Assembly: GCF_051628905.1 (NCBI RefSeq)
Contig: NZ_CP157575.1
Location: 3,162,001-3,226,000 of the forward strand
Source of the DNA: Asaia sp037151935
Lineage (GTDB): Bacteria > Pseudomonadota > Alphaproteobacteria > Acetobacterales > Acetobacteraceae
DNA: 64,000 nucleotides
Direction of reading: 5' to 3'
Shown: positions 18,324 through 27,146 of the stretch, one piece after another
Layout of the letters: every line of letters starts with the position of its first letter
Position numbering within the stretch: position 1 is the stretch's first letter
The notes under the pieces: model-generated
The model's database searches: none
Seen by the model: the letters and a program-made list of their open reading frames with translations, nothing else
Told to the model about the DNA's origin: nothing
Program-made: the position numbers and the translations under genes

Positions 18324-18435
18324 GATGCGGGCCTTTCGAAGCTTGAAAAAGGTTTGAGGGTAGGGTGGTTGAAAATCCGCCAGAGTATGAAATGTTTTGT
18401 CCCGTCAGGGAATACAAGAGCACGAAGGGCTTTTG

Positions 18436-18747
18436 ATGAAACAACGCAACGATGCGGAAGGGGCCGCAGGAGAAGTCTCCATCACCACCACCCTGCTTCG
18501 TACCATCGGGCTCGTCGGGCTGACGCTCGCGCTGGCGTTCCTGATCCGGTTCGTGCCGTTTCTGTCACATGGCGTGCAATGGGTGGCTGGAACGGATGCC
18601 TGGCAGGCGCTCTATTCCCTGTTCGGCATCGATACCAGCCTGGGTCGCGAACAGCTCATTCTGATCGGGATCATGCTTTGCTGCTTTTTCGTGGCACTTG
18701 GGGTTCAGACGGCGCTTGTCTATTTCACCGCGCGCCTGAAGCGGTGA
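18436..18747 (+). CDS. Small membrane protein of unknown function
   Basis: 103 residues from ATG 18436, favoured over a TTG at 18397 because GAAGG lies 7 bases upstream. Two hydrophobic segments are visible, about residues 22-42 (TIGLVGLTLALAFLI) and 72-95 (ILIGIMLCCFFVALGVQT). No family recognised. Its last 28 bases overlap the 3' end of the convergent DUF423 gene. Confidence 0.6.
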   Translation: MKQRNDAEGAAGEVSITTTLLRTIGLVGLTLALAFLIRFVPFLSHGVQWVAGTDAWQALYSLFGIDTSLGREQLILIGIMLCCFFVALGVQTALVYFTARLKR

Positions 18748-19106
18748 ACGAAGCAGGCCAGAACGGCCAGGCTCAGCCAGGCCAGCATGGTCAGCGTGCC
18801 GCCGAAAGGCGCCAGAAACGCGACATTCGGGCCTTTCAACGCCAGTGAGGCGACTGGCAGGGTGAAAAGCAGCGTGCCCAGCGCCATGGGCAGAGCGACC
18901 CAGCGCAGAACGGCCATACCGCTGGCGCCAAGAGCGAGCAGGGCGAGCACATGCCACATCAGCATCTCGACCCCGCGTGACAGCATGGCGCGCCCGCCGG
19001 TGATGAAGGCCTGATCGGGCAGATGAGCCCCGAGGGCCGACAGCATGACGGCGACGCAACCGAAAATACCGCAGAAAATGAAAATCAGACGTTGCCATGG
19101 CAGCAT
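18720..19106 (-). CDS. DUF423 family membrane protein
   Basis: 128 residues from ATG 19106, which gives the normal DUF423 length; starts further upstream are possible but add a non-conserved, hydrophilic extension. It has four hydrophobic segments and the family signature GALGAH-like LSALGAHLPD near the N-terminus. The function of the family is unknown. The 3' end overlaps the opposing small membrane protein gene by 28 bases. Confidence 0.8.
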   Translation of the reverse strand: MLPWQRLIFIFCGIFGCVAVMLSALGAHLPDQAFITGGRAMLSRGVEMLMWHVLALLALGASGMAVLRWVALPMALGTLLFTLPVASLALKGPNVAFLAPFGGTLTMLAWLSLAVLACFVHRFRRAVK

Positions 19107-19197
19107 GGGCGGAACACTTTCGTCTTCAGTGGGTTCAGATCGAGGCTTCTGGCAGTTAACGTCAGTCCTCATAGAGTAAGAAGTAAAGGTCATCATC

Positions 19198-19755
19198 ATG
19201 AAAGCTGGTCTCTGGATCGGATTGGCAGCCTTGCCGCTTTGCGCATGCACGCCCGGCTATCCGAAGCTGCCCCCTCTGCCGGACAAGGCGCCGCCTTTCA
19301 CGACGGCTGATGCGGCATTTCTGCAGCAAGCTAACGAGCATGACCTTACCCAGATCGCACTGAGCAAGCTCGCGGCCGATCATGCGCGTGCGACCGAGGT
19401 GAAAGATCTCGCTCAAACGACGGAGAAAAATTACGAGGCGCATCGCAAGACACTGGCGACTCTGGCGAGCAAGCATAATCTCACCCTGACCGAAACGCCT
19501 CTGGCCAACGACCAGGCGACGATTGATCGCGTATCGCATCTGCATGGACCAGCCTTTGACAAGGCCTATGTGACTACGCTGCGTAACGAGTCGCAGGGTA
19601 GTGAACAAGCCGTCGCCTCGGTGGCCACCACAAAGGACAGCGATATCAAGAATGCAGCCGCAGGGCTACAGACACTGGATAAGCAGGTCATCTCTTCGGC
19701 CTATAGCTGGTTTCCCAAGCTTGCTGTTCGCAAGACGCATAAATCCACGCGTTGA
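19198..19755 (+). CDS. DUF4142 family lipoprotein
   Basis: 185 residues. A short signal peptide ends in a lipobox-like LCAC (Cys17 as the lipid-bearing residue). The helical body matches DUF4142: FTTADAAFLQQANEHDLTQIALSKLA and a repeated helix-turn layout. Relatives are ferritin-like or outer-membrane-associated proteins of unknown function. AAAGG precedes the start. It ends 6 bases before the cobalamin adenosyltransferase gene, so the two may be co-transcribed. Confidence 0.8.
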   Translation: MKAGLWIGLAALPLCACTPGYPKLPPLPDKAPPFTTADAAFLQQANEHDLTQIALSKLAADHARATEVKDLAQTTEKNYEAHRKTLATLASKHNLTLTETPLANDQATIDRVSHLHGPAFDKAYVTTLRNESQGSEQAVASVATTKDSDIKNAAAGLQTLDKQVISSAYSWFPKLAVRKTHKSTR

Positions 19756-19761
19756 GAGGGG

Positions 19762-20307
19762 ATGCTCGTGAGTGTCCGTCTCGACAAGATCGTCACCCGC
19801 GGCGGAGATCGGGGCATGACCTCGCTCGGAGATGGGGCACGCATCCGGAAGGATGATCCCCTGATCGAAGCGATGGGGTGTGTGGACGAACTCAATGCGG
19901 TTGTGGGGCTCGTGCGACTGTATTGCCCGGGCCGTGACGAACTGGAGCGTATCCAGAATCTCCTTTTCGATCTTGGGGCGGTTCTTTGTATCCCTGACCG
20001 TGAAGATGACGGGGCGCGTATCGGCCAGGGGGTTATCTGGCTGGATGCTGAAATTGTCGCCCTGCGCGAAAGCCAGCAACCTCTGACAAGTTTCGTTCTG
20101 CCTGGCGGCTCGGTCGGGGCAAGCTGGGCGCATATGGCACGCGTTGTGGCGCGGCGTAGCGAGAGGCGAGTTGTAGCACTGGATCAGACGCGTCTCACTT
20201 CTTCCGTGATGTTCCTGAATCGCGTGAGCGATTATTTCTTCGTGCTTGCGCGCCATAGGAACGATAACGGTCGTTCCGATGTCCTTTGGCGACGGACCCA
20301 AGTCTGA
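19762..20307 (+). CDS. PduO-type cob(I)alamin adenosyltransferase
   Basis: 181 residues. The N-terminal ATP-binding segment TRGGDRGMTSLGDG corresponds to the family TRxGDxGxTxLGDG, and the C-terminal half has FVLPGGS, RRSER and LNRVSDYFFVLAR. The enzyme transfers the adenosyl group of ATP to cob(I)alamin, making adenosylcobalamin. GAGAGGGG precedes ATG 19762; a GTG two codons later is an alternative. The first motif differs from consensus at one position (G for T), which is tolerated in the family. Confidence 0.92.
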   Translation: MLVSVRLDKIVTRGGDRGMTSLGDGARIRKDDPLIEAMGCVDELNAVVGLVRLYCPGRDELERIQNLLFDLGAVLCIPDREDDGARIGQGVIWLDAEIVALRESQQPLTSFVLPGGSVGASWAHMARVVARRSERRVVALDQTRLTSSVMFLNRVSDYFFVLARHRNDNGRSDVLWRRTQV

Positions 20308-20318
20308 AATAGAGGACT

Positions 20319-20344
20319 GGAAGAGGCCCGAGCCGGCCTCTTCC
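20319..20344 (+). terminator. Intrinsic terminator after the adenosyltransferase gene
   Basis: A perfect 10-bp stem GGAAGAGGCC / GGCCTCTTCC with loop CGAGCC, followed by ATTTAAT, 12 bases past the stop codon. Confidence 0.8.
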
Positions 20345-20752
20345 ATTTAATATCCACGAAAATGAAACGAACACTGTATCGCTACAAGTTTTTGTGATAA
20401 TGCTGAGAACAACGGTGTTTCAAGCTATTTTGGTTTCTGCAAGTTCGAGCCTGATCTATTTTCATTGCTGAATATGGGCATCGTGCACCAAAGTGGCTTC
20501 ATGCAATGTAAATAAAAATAGAAATTTTAAAATTTTTTTATACTATGTATTATTTCTATTACCAAGTAACGGTTATTGTCGATTTGCTCTGAATGTGGAG
20601 AGCCTTTGAGGTGACACATATGAGGATTTCGTTTAGGAGCAGGCCACAAGAAAAGTTTGGCCTTCCCGGAATTCAGGCACAGAAGCGTATGCCGGACGAG
20701 CCAAGACTGATGCACAAGATCTAGATGATTTTCTCCAATCGGAAGACATAAA
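20345..20752. other. AT-rich intergenic region
   Basis: About 400 bases of markedly AT-rich DNA with no credible gene, unlike the GC-rich surroundings. It leads into a coiled-coil gene whose first 30 codons are also AT-rich. The composition suggests acquired or decayed DNA; a promoter for the next gene is expected here but not resolved. Confidence 0.55.
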
Positions 20753-21367
20753 GTGGGTACCGACTCAGATTTCTATAATAAAGATACTAATCATGATGGT
20801 GAGCTTAGCGAAGATTCACTTCGTCTCGCGCTCGAGCGACTGGGCACCAAAAGTAACAAGAGACACACCCAGGGCGGCCATCATAAAGTCGCCCCTGACC
20901 AAAGGCGCCGCCGTTTCGTTCAGGAGGGGCAGGTCGTCGTCGAGCATCACCAGCTTTCGCGAGCAAGCCTGCGCGCACCATCTTCGCAGGGTGAGGATCA
21001 CGGCGAAGAGCTTTCACGTCTTCGTAACCTCCTGAAGCTCGAGCAGCGCCGTGCTGAAGACGCGCAGCGCGAACTAGGAAATGTGCAGGTACAGCTGCGC
21101 ACACTCGAGACCCATCTCGTCCACGAGAAACTGCATGTGACCGAGTTGAAAGCGAAATGTGCCGAGGTTGAGCAGACGCTTCTCGAAGCGCAGGTTGAGC
21201 TTGCCAGACTGCGCGAGGAAACTCAGAAACGTCGCGTCGAGCCGGTGGCGTCGGGCGAGGAGGCAGCCGAGCCAGTTATCAAAAGAGGCAGAGGCCGCCC
21301 GCCGCGTGTCAAGGAAACTGCAGTCGTCTCTCGCGATCCTGAGCCGGTTCGCTGGTGGAAAGACTGA
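20753..21367 (+). CDS. Coiled-coil protein with AT-hook-like motif, function unknown
   Basis: 204 residues from GTG 20753, chosen because GGAAGA lies 6 bases upstream and an in-frame stop occurs at 20726. Residues 11-22 resemble an EF-hand loop (DTNHDGELSEDS), though its last position is Ser, not Glu. A basic patch RRRRF at 51-55 is followed by a long predicted coiled coil (about 84-160), an AT-hook-like RGRGRPPR at 178-185, and the C-terminal end EPVRWWKD. The AT-hook suggests minor-groove DNA binding; that is inference. It resembles lineage-specific hypothetical proteins of acetic acid bacteria in my recollection, but I cannot name a family. Confidence 0.6.
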   Translation: MGTDSDFYNKDTNHDGELSEDSLRLALERLGTKSNKRHTQGGHHKVAPDQRRRRFVQEGQVVVEHHQLSRASLRAPSSQGEDHGEELSRLRNLLKLEQRRAEDAQRELGNVQVQLRTLETHLVHEKLHVTELKAKCAEVEQTLLEAQVELARLREETQKRRVEPVASGEEAAEPVIKRGRGRPPRVKETAVVSRDPEPVRWWKD

Positions 21368-21416
21368 CCTGCTTTCCTGTGTTCTGCACGCGGGCACATG
21401 GCATTCTAGGCAGTGA

Positions 21417-21454
21417 AAAAGACCGATCGGGAACTCGCTCCCGGTCGGTCTTTT
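21417..21454. terminator. Strong bidirectional intrinsic terminator
   Basis: A 16-bp stem (AAAAGACCGATCGGGA paired with TCCCGGTCGGTCTTTT, one G-U) around loop ACTCGC, with A-run before and T-run after. It serves the coiled-coil gene on the plus strand and can also stop transcription from the right. Confidence 0.92.
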
Positions 21455-21512
21455 CATATCGGGCCTGACGACGCCCGGCTCCTATAAATAATTAGGAAGG
21501 GGGGGCGAGTAA

Positions 21513-23453
21513 TCAGAGAGCCCGAGCGGCCTTGCGCAAGGTGCGTGCAAACCAGATCAGGCCGAGGGTGAAGAGGACAACGCCCATCAAGCTCTGGAAA
21601 TTCTTCGCAACCGGAATGGACAGAAGATCGGTATGGCCGGTCATGCCGCTGAGTACGGCGATAACTACGCCGATCAGGCTTTCGCCGACAATGAATCCCG
21701 ATGCGACCATAGTGCCGGTGCTGTCATCGCTATGAGACGCGGCTTGGGGTGCGCGGTCGAAAAAGAAGGCGATGATGGCGCCGATGGCGATGGTGACCGA
21801 CACATCGGCGGGAAGGTAAATACCCATCCCAACGGCGAGCGGCGGCATGGCGAGGTTACGGATTTTCAGCAAGCGGTCGATGATGATCAGGGCAACGCCG
21901 ATCGCGGCGCCGATCAGGATCATGGTCCAGTCTAGATTGCGCAGCAGAATGCCTCGGGCAATATCGGCCATGAGAGCAGGTTGCGGTGCGGCGAGTGCGC
22001 GCGACGGATCCATGTCAGGGCGTGGCAGGGAGCTGCCGAAGCCGTAAGCCTGATAGAGGACATTCAGCACGGGCGGAATGACGAGTGCGCCGACGACGCA
22101 GCCGATGAGGAGGACGACCTCCTGCTTCCACGGCGAGGCACCCACCAATTGTCCGGTTTTCAGATCCTGCAGATTATCGTTCGAAATAGCTGCCGACCCG
22201 GTGAGGGCCGTCAGAACGAACAGGATATAGGCGATAGCGCTGTGCTGATCATGGGTTGAGAGCGCATCGGGCACGAGGTGTAGTGTCTCCAGCCCGAGCA
22301 GCGCCAGACAGAGCGCGACGACGCTGATGATCGAAATGCCGGAGATCGGTGATGATGATGAACCGATGATGCCCGCCATGTAGCCGCAGGCGCTGGCGAC
22401 CAGAAAACCGATGAAGAGACAGGCAGCCAGTCCAAGGCCCAGCATGATGACGAGATAGAAATCATGGGGTGTGATCGGCCAGAGGAAAAGTGTGAAAAGC
22501 GCACCGAGCCCGAGAATGAGCGCGCCAAGCAGAAGGTTCATCACAAGGGGGGGGAGATCGCGGTCCGTCTCGTCCAGACTGGCGCGATGCGTTTGCGAAA
22601 ACGCCTCACGCAATCCGCGCAGAACCGGCCCCATAAGAGAAAAGACCGTCCAGCATGCCGCCACGGCGATAGTGCCGGCCCCCATGAAGCGGATCTTGTG
22701 GACCCAGAGCCCTGTCGCAAAATCTGCCTCAGACACCCCGGCGGGGTGCGCCACGACCGTGCAGAGCCACGGTATGCCCACGCCCCAACCGATAACGACA
22801 CCGGCAAGCATTGCCAGTCCGCCGCCGAGCCCAACGAGATAGCCCGTGCCGATCAAAGCCAGGGAATAGGCGCCCTGTAGGCGAAAGACGGAGGGGCCAA
22901 GCGAGAATGTCGCGCTCCAGCCATCCTTTATAATTCTGACCCCCGTGCTGAGAAAGGTCAGGCCTGCTGCGATCAGGCTGCCGCGTATCAGGGCCTTGAG
23001 CGCCTGCTGGTTGCCTTCGGGTGACGCTACGCGCAGAATCTCGGCGCAGGCAACGCCTTCCGGATAGGGCAGGGCGCTATGGGTGACCAGGGCGCGTCTC
23101 AGCGGAATGGTGAACAGCACGCCCGTGGCGCCGCCGAGCAGGGTGATGAAAAAACTCTCCCAATAGGGAAAGCCGCTCCAGAATCCGATCATGACCAGGC
23201 CGGGTATGGTGGCGAACACGCAGCTCAGCGTGCCTGCTGCCGAGGCCTGTGTCTGGACCAGATTGTTTTCGAGAATGGTGCTGCCGCCCAGCGCCCGCAA
23301 TACCGCCATGGAAATAACGGTTGCGGGGATGGAGGAGGCGAAGGTCAGGCCGATTTTCAGGCCCAGATAGACGTTGGAAGCGGTGAAGATGATCGTGATC
23401 AGGGCGCCGAGAACGAGTCCTCGAATGGTCAGTTCCCGTGTCGCCGAAGTCAT
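21513..23453 (-). CDS. OPT family oligopeptide/metal-chelate transporter
   Basis: 646 residues with about 15 or more hydrophobic segments. The N-terminus (ELTIRGLVLGALITIIFTASNVYLGLKIGLTFASSIPA) is diagnostic of the bacterial OPT branch, as is NLVQTQASAAGTLS. Substrates of this family are oligopeptides or metal chelates carried with protons. It is the last gene of a minus-strand run with a porin (50 bases upstream) and probably the lipoprotein. Together they could move a solute through both membranes; that is inference. Confidence 0.92.
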   Translation of the reverse strand: MTSATRELTIRGLVLGALITIIFTASNVYLGLKIGLTFASSIPATVISMAVLRALGGSTILENNLVQTQASAAGTLSCVFATIPGLVMIGFWSGFPYWESFFITLLGGATGVLFTIPLRRALVTHSALPYPEGVACAEILRVASPEGNQQALKALIRGSLIAAGLTFLSTGVRIIKDGWSATFSLGPSVFRLQGAYSLALIGTGYLVGLGGGLAMLAGVVIGWGVGIPWLCTVVAHPAGVSEADFATGLWVHKIRFMGAGTIAVAACWTVFSLMGPVLRGLREAFSQTHRASLDETDRDLPPLVMNLLLGALILGLGALFTLFLWPITPHDFYLVIMLGLGLAACLFIGFLVASACGYMAGIIGSSSSPISGISIISVVALCLALLGLETLHLVPDALSTHDQHSAIAYILFVLTALTGSAAISNDNLQDLKTGQLVGASPWKQEVVLLIGCVVGALVIPPVLNVLYQAYGFGSSLPRPDMDPSRALAAPQPALMADIARGILLRNLDWTMILIGAAIGVALIIIDRLLKIRNLAMPPLAVGMGIYLPADVSVTIAIGAIIAFFFDRAPQAASHSDDSTGTMVASGFIVGESLIGVVIAVLSGMTGHTDLLSIPVAKNFQSLMGVVLFTLGLIWFARTLRKAARAL

Positions 23454-23503
23454 GCTGTCTCTCTGTCTCGATAACGTAAGGAACAGGTCCTACGACGAAG
23501 TGC

Positions 23504-25204
23504 CTAGAAACGGAAGACGAAGTTCGACTGGTAGTAGCTTCCGCTTTTTCCTCCTGCCGCCCGCAGCCCGTCAGACCCGATGAAGCGGGCGCCATATTGT
23601 GTCCAGGTCAGATGGCGGTTGAGTTGCAAGGTCAGGGATGCCTGAGGCACGATACCGATAAAGCCCCCATGCAGATTGGAAAAAGCGTAGGCGCCGGAGG
23701 GGCCGTAGACGGCATCGTCGGTTGAGGCGCGCCAGAAGAGCGGACTTTTGAACTGAAGGCTGAGCCAGTTGCGCGGCGTCAGGCGAATGACTGGCGACAG
23801 GCTGACGAGATTACTCGGCGCGATATAGGTGGTGGTGTCGAGATAATTGGTCTGCGGGTTGAACGGCGCGATATAGGTGCCGATCGCGCCGTCATTGCGG
23901 CGCGATGAGCCGCCGGAATAGAGATCGGCCTGAAGCCCGATGAAGGGATGCAGCGGCGAAGGGGTGTGACGATAGCCTGCAATGGCATTGAAGGCGTAGG
24001 CCGAGACCGTACGGTTTTGCCCTGTGCGGTTCAGCTCGAAACTGCCCCCCTGATAAAGGCCGCCGACCGAGAATTCGAAAGAAGGCGCGCCGCCATACCA
24101 GCGGAATCCGTAATTCTGTCGTGCCGTCGTGCCGCTGAGCGTCGTCTTGTTATAGGGCAGGGCCGCAGAGCTGCCCCCCACCCGAAAGGCGATGAGGAAG
24201 AGATCGAGAAAGGACGAGATCCGTTCCGATCCGAGTGCGAAGGAAGGGGGCGCCCAGGTGATGTCCAGGCCATGGAGGCGCGTGCTCCAGTCGACACGGT
24301 CATGGAACATCTTGTTGAAAGTGATGTTCGTGCCGACGAAATCGTACACATCGGCGCGTAGGCGCGGCCAGATGGCGTAGCCGCGCACGCCGTTCCAGGC
24401 GAGCGGCACATTGGGCGTTTCCCGGTTATAAAGAATGTAGGAGGGGGCATCGAGGAATTGCTGCCGCCCGATGATCAACCCGGTTTTGGCCTTGGCGAGC
24501 CCGGTGCGCAACTCGACGAAGCCCTGCTGCAAATCGAGACGCTTTCGGAACGTGCTGTTGTAACCATAGCCTCCCCATCCTCCAGCATCGCCGTTCACGA
24601 GCTGACCGAAAAACCGGACGTGCTGACCGAGATGCAGGTCGGCACCGTAGAGATTGCGTACGGCAAAGCGTCCCGAGCCCGGCGTGCCGCGCGTGCCGAG
24701 AAAAGGCGCCTCTTCTGACCAGTTGCGCAGGCGCGTTTCGCCCGAGAAACTGAGCCACCAGTCACCGTTGCGTGTGAGAGGAATGTATTTCAGAGGGTCG
24801 AACAGATCGTCGTGGCGCTTTTTGTCGCGCAGGAATGACCAGTCTTCTGCCCAGGGGGCGATACCATAACGGCCTACCGGGCCGAATCCGGCAGATTCAC
24901 CGTTTCCCCTCGTAAAAACGCCCCAATCGCCCTGGGTGCCATGCGGCGCCCTGTTCTGCAGGGGGGTGACGCGACGCGGCTGCCCGACGGGGCCTGCGTG
25001 AGGATAGTTCTGGATTTCGGGCCGCTGGGTGCCATTGACCGTGAGATGCTCGTCGGTCGCTGTCGGGTCGACGAGCTTCCGGGTGCTGATCTCGCCGATG
25101 CTGGTGGCATTTTCAACAGCAGCAGCAGAGAGCGCCGTACGAGCGATGCAGGGAGACACGCCTGCGAGCAGGAAGAGGGCAGGCAGGGCGTGGCGAGGGC
25201 GCAT
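23504..25204 (-). CDS. Outer-membrane beta-barrel porin, alginate-export family
   Basis: 566 residues. A signal peptide of about 21 residues is followed by a roughly 100-residue linker and then a long barrel with alternating strands ending in the outer-membrane signature FVFRF (terminal Phe). Segments such as WWLSFSGETRLRNW and LIIGRQQFLDAPSY match the alginate_exp (AlgE-like) barrel family, which includes many porins unrelated to alginate. No alginate genes are present here, so a generic or peptide/anion channel is as likely. Confidence 0.82.
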   Translation of the reverse strand: MRPRHALPALFLLAGVSPCIARTALSAAAVENATSIGEISTRKLVDPTATDEHLTVNGTQRPEIQNYPHAGPVGQPRRVTPLQNRAPHGTQGDWGVFTRGNGESAGFGPVGRYGIAPWAEDWSFLRDKKRHDDLFDPLKYIPLTRNGDWWLSFSGETRLRNWSEEAPFLGTRGTPGSGRFAVRNLYGADLHLGQHVRFFGQLVNGDAGGWGGYGYNSTFRKRLDLQQGFVELRTGLAKAKTGLIIGRQQFLDAPSYILYNRETPNVPLAWNGVRGYAIWPRLRADVYDFVGTNITFNKMFHDRVDWSTRLHGLDITWAPPSFALGSERISSFLDLFLIAFRVGGSSAALPYNKTTLSGTTARQNYGFRWYGGAPSFEFSVGGLYQGGSFELNRTGQNRTVSAYAFNAIAGYRHTPSPLHPFIGLQADLYSGGSSRRNDGAIGTYIAPFNPQTNYLDTTTYIAPSNLVSLSPVIRLTPRNWLSLQFKSPLFWRASTDDAVYGPSGAYAFSNLHGGFIGIVPQASLTLQLNRHLTWTQYGARFIGSDGLRAAGGKSGSYYQSNFVFRF

Positions 25205-25299
25205 GGCGGAACGTTCCGGAGAAAAGCTAGTTCTCCAGCGTATCAGCGTAAAAACTATTTACAACGTGTTTTTTAAAAACAACGCTGCAATATAGTGAA

Positions 25300-25866
25300 T
25301 TAGTTGGTCTGTGCCGTGAATTTTGCCGGGCGCAAATGGGTCTGGTTGTAATCGAGCTGTTCATGGCTGAGCTGAAACCCCACCTTGAGCGCGTAATTGG
25401 TCTGCTGCAGATCGGGCGAAGCAGGCACATCGATGATTCGTACTGGCGTGCGCAGCGTTACGGTCGACTGATTGCCCGCGAAAGAGACGGGAATATCGAA
25501 TTCCTTCTTCTCGAGAATTTTGCCGTCACGCAGCACCGCCACGAAATAGGGCAGCACGATATCCTTGCCGTCAGAGGCCGGACCGCGCTCCACGACGACG
25601 GCAAGACTCAGGCGAGAGCGAACGCTTTTCTTGGGACCGGCTTCGCAATTGCCGGTCAGGCCGCTCATGCCGGCATGGGTTACGAGGCTACCGGCATCGA
25701 GACCGTGCCCATCATATTGATAGAAATCAGCGGCCTGACCGAGGATCTCGACCGGGGGGCAGGTAGGCGCAAAAGCACTCTGGTCGTCCTGGTTGCAGGC
25801 AGTCAGGGCGACCGAAGAACCGATCAGGGCGAGAAGCGGCAGGAAGTGGCGGGTGGATCTGGTCAT
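25300..25866 (-). CDS. Lipoprotein of unknown function
   Basis: 188 residues from ATG 25866 (MTRSTRHFLPLLALIGSSVALTAC), which gives a textbook lipoprotein signal peptide with lipobox LTAC; an upstream in-frame start would add 8 residues. The mature part has no recognised domain and looks like a beta-rich envelope protein of the kind seen in Acetobacteraceae. It is upstream of the porin on the same strand, 95 bases away across an AT-rich gap. Confidence 0.7.
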   Translation of the reverse strand: MTRSTRHFLPLLALIGSSVALTACNQDDQSAFAPTCPPVEILGQAADFYQYDGHGLDAGSLVTHAGMSGLTGNCEAGPKKSVRSRLSLAVVVERGPASDGKDIVLPYFVAVLRDGKILEKKEFDIPVSFAGNQSTVTLRTPVRIIDVPASPDLQQTNYALKVGFQLSHEQLDYNQTHLRPAKFTAQTN

Positions 25867-26087
25867 GGACAAGGCTCTTCGTCTATTCACCGGTGCGGAA
25901 ACCGAGTCCGGTATGGTAAGAAGGCGACACGACGCCGAATGATCGTGCGATGACGGGCTTGCATACTCGCAACGGGTTGCGTAGCTCCCATATGCGAGCC
26001 CATATCGCGAAGCGTTGCATCATTCGTCATGCGTGCTGCCTTGGGGCTTGTTCGCATATACCGCCTGCCGTGAGATTGGGGAACACC

Positions 26088-27101
26088 ATGCCCGACACCT
26101 TGACCACTTCACGCCCGCAAGCGTCTTCGGAGCAGGGATCTGAAGCGCAAACGCTTCGTGTCCTCCTAGCCGGGCCGCGTGGCTTTTGCGCTGGCGTCGA
26201 TCGGGCCATCCGCGTGGTGGAAGAAGCTTTGCGCCGCTATGGCGCGCCCGTCTATGTCCGTCATGAGATCGTGCATAACCGTACCGTCGTCGAAAATCTC
26301 GAAGAGCAGGGCGCGATTTTTGTCGAGGAACTCGACGAAGTGCCTGCCGATGGTCACGTTGTGTTTTCGGCTCATGGCGTGCCGAAATCGGTGCCTGCCG
26401 AAGCGCAGCGCCGCAACTTGCTTTATCTGGATGCTACCTGTCCGCTCGTATCGAAGGTCCATCGCGAAGCCGAGCGTCATTTCGCCGGTGGTGGCCCCGA
26501 TGCTCGCCATATCCTGATGATCGGTCATGCAGGCCATCCCGAAGTGGTCGGCACGATGGGGCAGCTCCCCAACGGTGCCGTGACGCTCATCAATGATGCC
26601 GAGGAAGCACGCACGGTGCAGCCTGCCGACCCGTCGCGCCTCGCTTTCATCACACAGACAACTCTCTCGGTCGACGATACCTCCGAGATCGTAGCGATCC
26701 TTCGTGAGCGCTTCCCTCTGATCGAGGGGCCGAAGAAGGAAGACATCTGCTACGCTACGACCAATCGTCAGGAAGCGGTCAAGGCGATCGCGCCCGAGAG
26801 CGATCTGGTGATCGTGATCGGTTCGCCCAACTCGTCGAATTCGCAGCGTCTGCGCGAAGTGGCCGAGCGTTCCGGCGCCAAGCGCGCCCTGCTGGTGCCC
26901 AAGCTCGCGTCGCTGGACTGGAGCGTGCTCGAAGGGGTGAGCACGGTCGGCATCACGGCGGGCGCATCGGCGCCAGAATCTCTGGTGCAGGAAATGGTCG
27001 ATGCCCTGTCGACACGCTACAAGCTTCAGATCGAAGAGCGTATCGTGAAGAAGGAAAACGTGGCTTTCCGTCTGCCGAGCCCGCTCGGCGAGCCTGTCTG
27101 A
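26088..27101 (+). CDS. ispH: 4-hydroxy-3-methylbut-2-enyl diphosphate reductase
   Basis: 337 residues from ATG 26088; the frame is open upstream, but that stretch is not conserved and the family core starts soon after this ATG at LRVLLAGPRGFCAGVDRAI. The three iron-sulfur cysteines are visible in GFCAGV (Cys34), DATCPLV and EDICYATTNRQ. It catalyses the last step of the MEP isoprenoid pathway, producing IPP and DMAPP. It heads ispH-thrB-rnhA, a conserved alphaproteobacterial order. Confidence 0.97.
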   Translation: MPDTLTTSRPQASSEQGSEAQTLRVLLAGPRGFCAGVDRAIRVVEEALRRYGAPVYVRHEIVHNRTVVENLEEQGAIFVEELDEVPADGHVVFSAHGVPKSVPAEAQRRNLLYLDATCPLVSKVHREAERHFAGGGPDARHILMIGHAGHPEVVGTMGQLPNGAVTLINDAEEARTVQPADPSRLAFITQTTLSVDDTSEIVAILRERFPLIEGPKKEDICYATTNRQEAVKAIAPESDLVIVIGSPNSSNSQRLREVAERSGAKRALLVPKLASLDWSVLEGVSTVGITAGASAPESLVQEMVDALSTRYKLQIEERIVKKENVAFRLPSPLGEPV

Positions 27102-27146
27102 GGGCTGACGAAACCATCATGACCCTTCTGTTCGCTGCCTGAGATT

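Noticed and set aside
20785..20818. EF-hand calcium site at the start of the coiled-coil protein
   Set aside because: The loop resembles an EF-hand but its twelfth position is Ser instead of Glu/Asp and there is only one copy; I mention it only as a resemblance.
20805..21104. Minus-strand open frames opposite the coiled-coil gene
   Set aside because: The plus-strand frame has a ribosome site, coherent coiled-coil composition and a terminator; the minus-strand frames have none of these.
25950..26087. N-terminal extension of IspH
   Set aside because: The frame is open but the stretch is Cys/His/Arg-rich, not conserved in IspH, and the ATG at 26088 fits the family.
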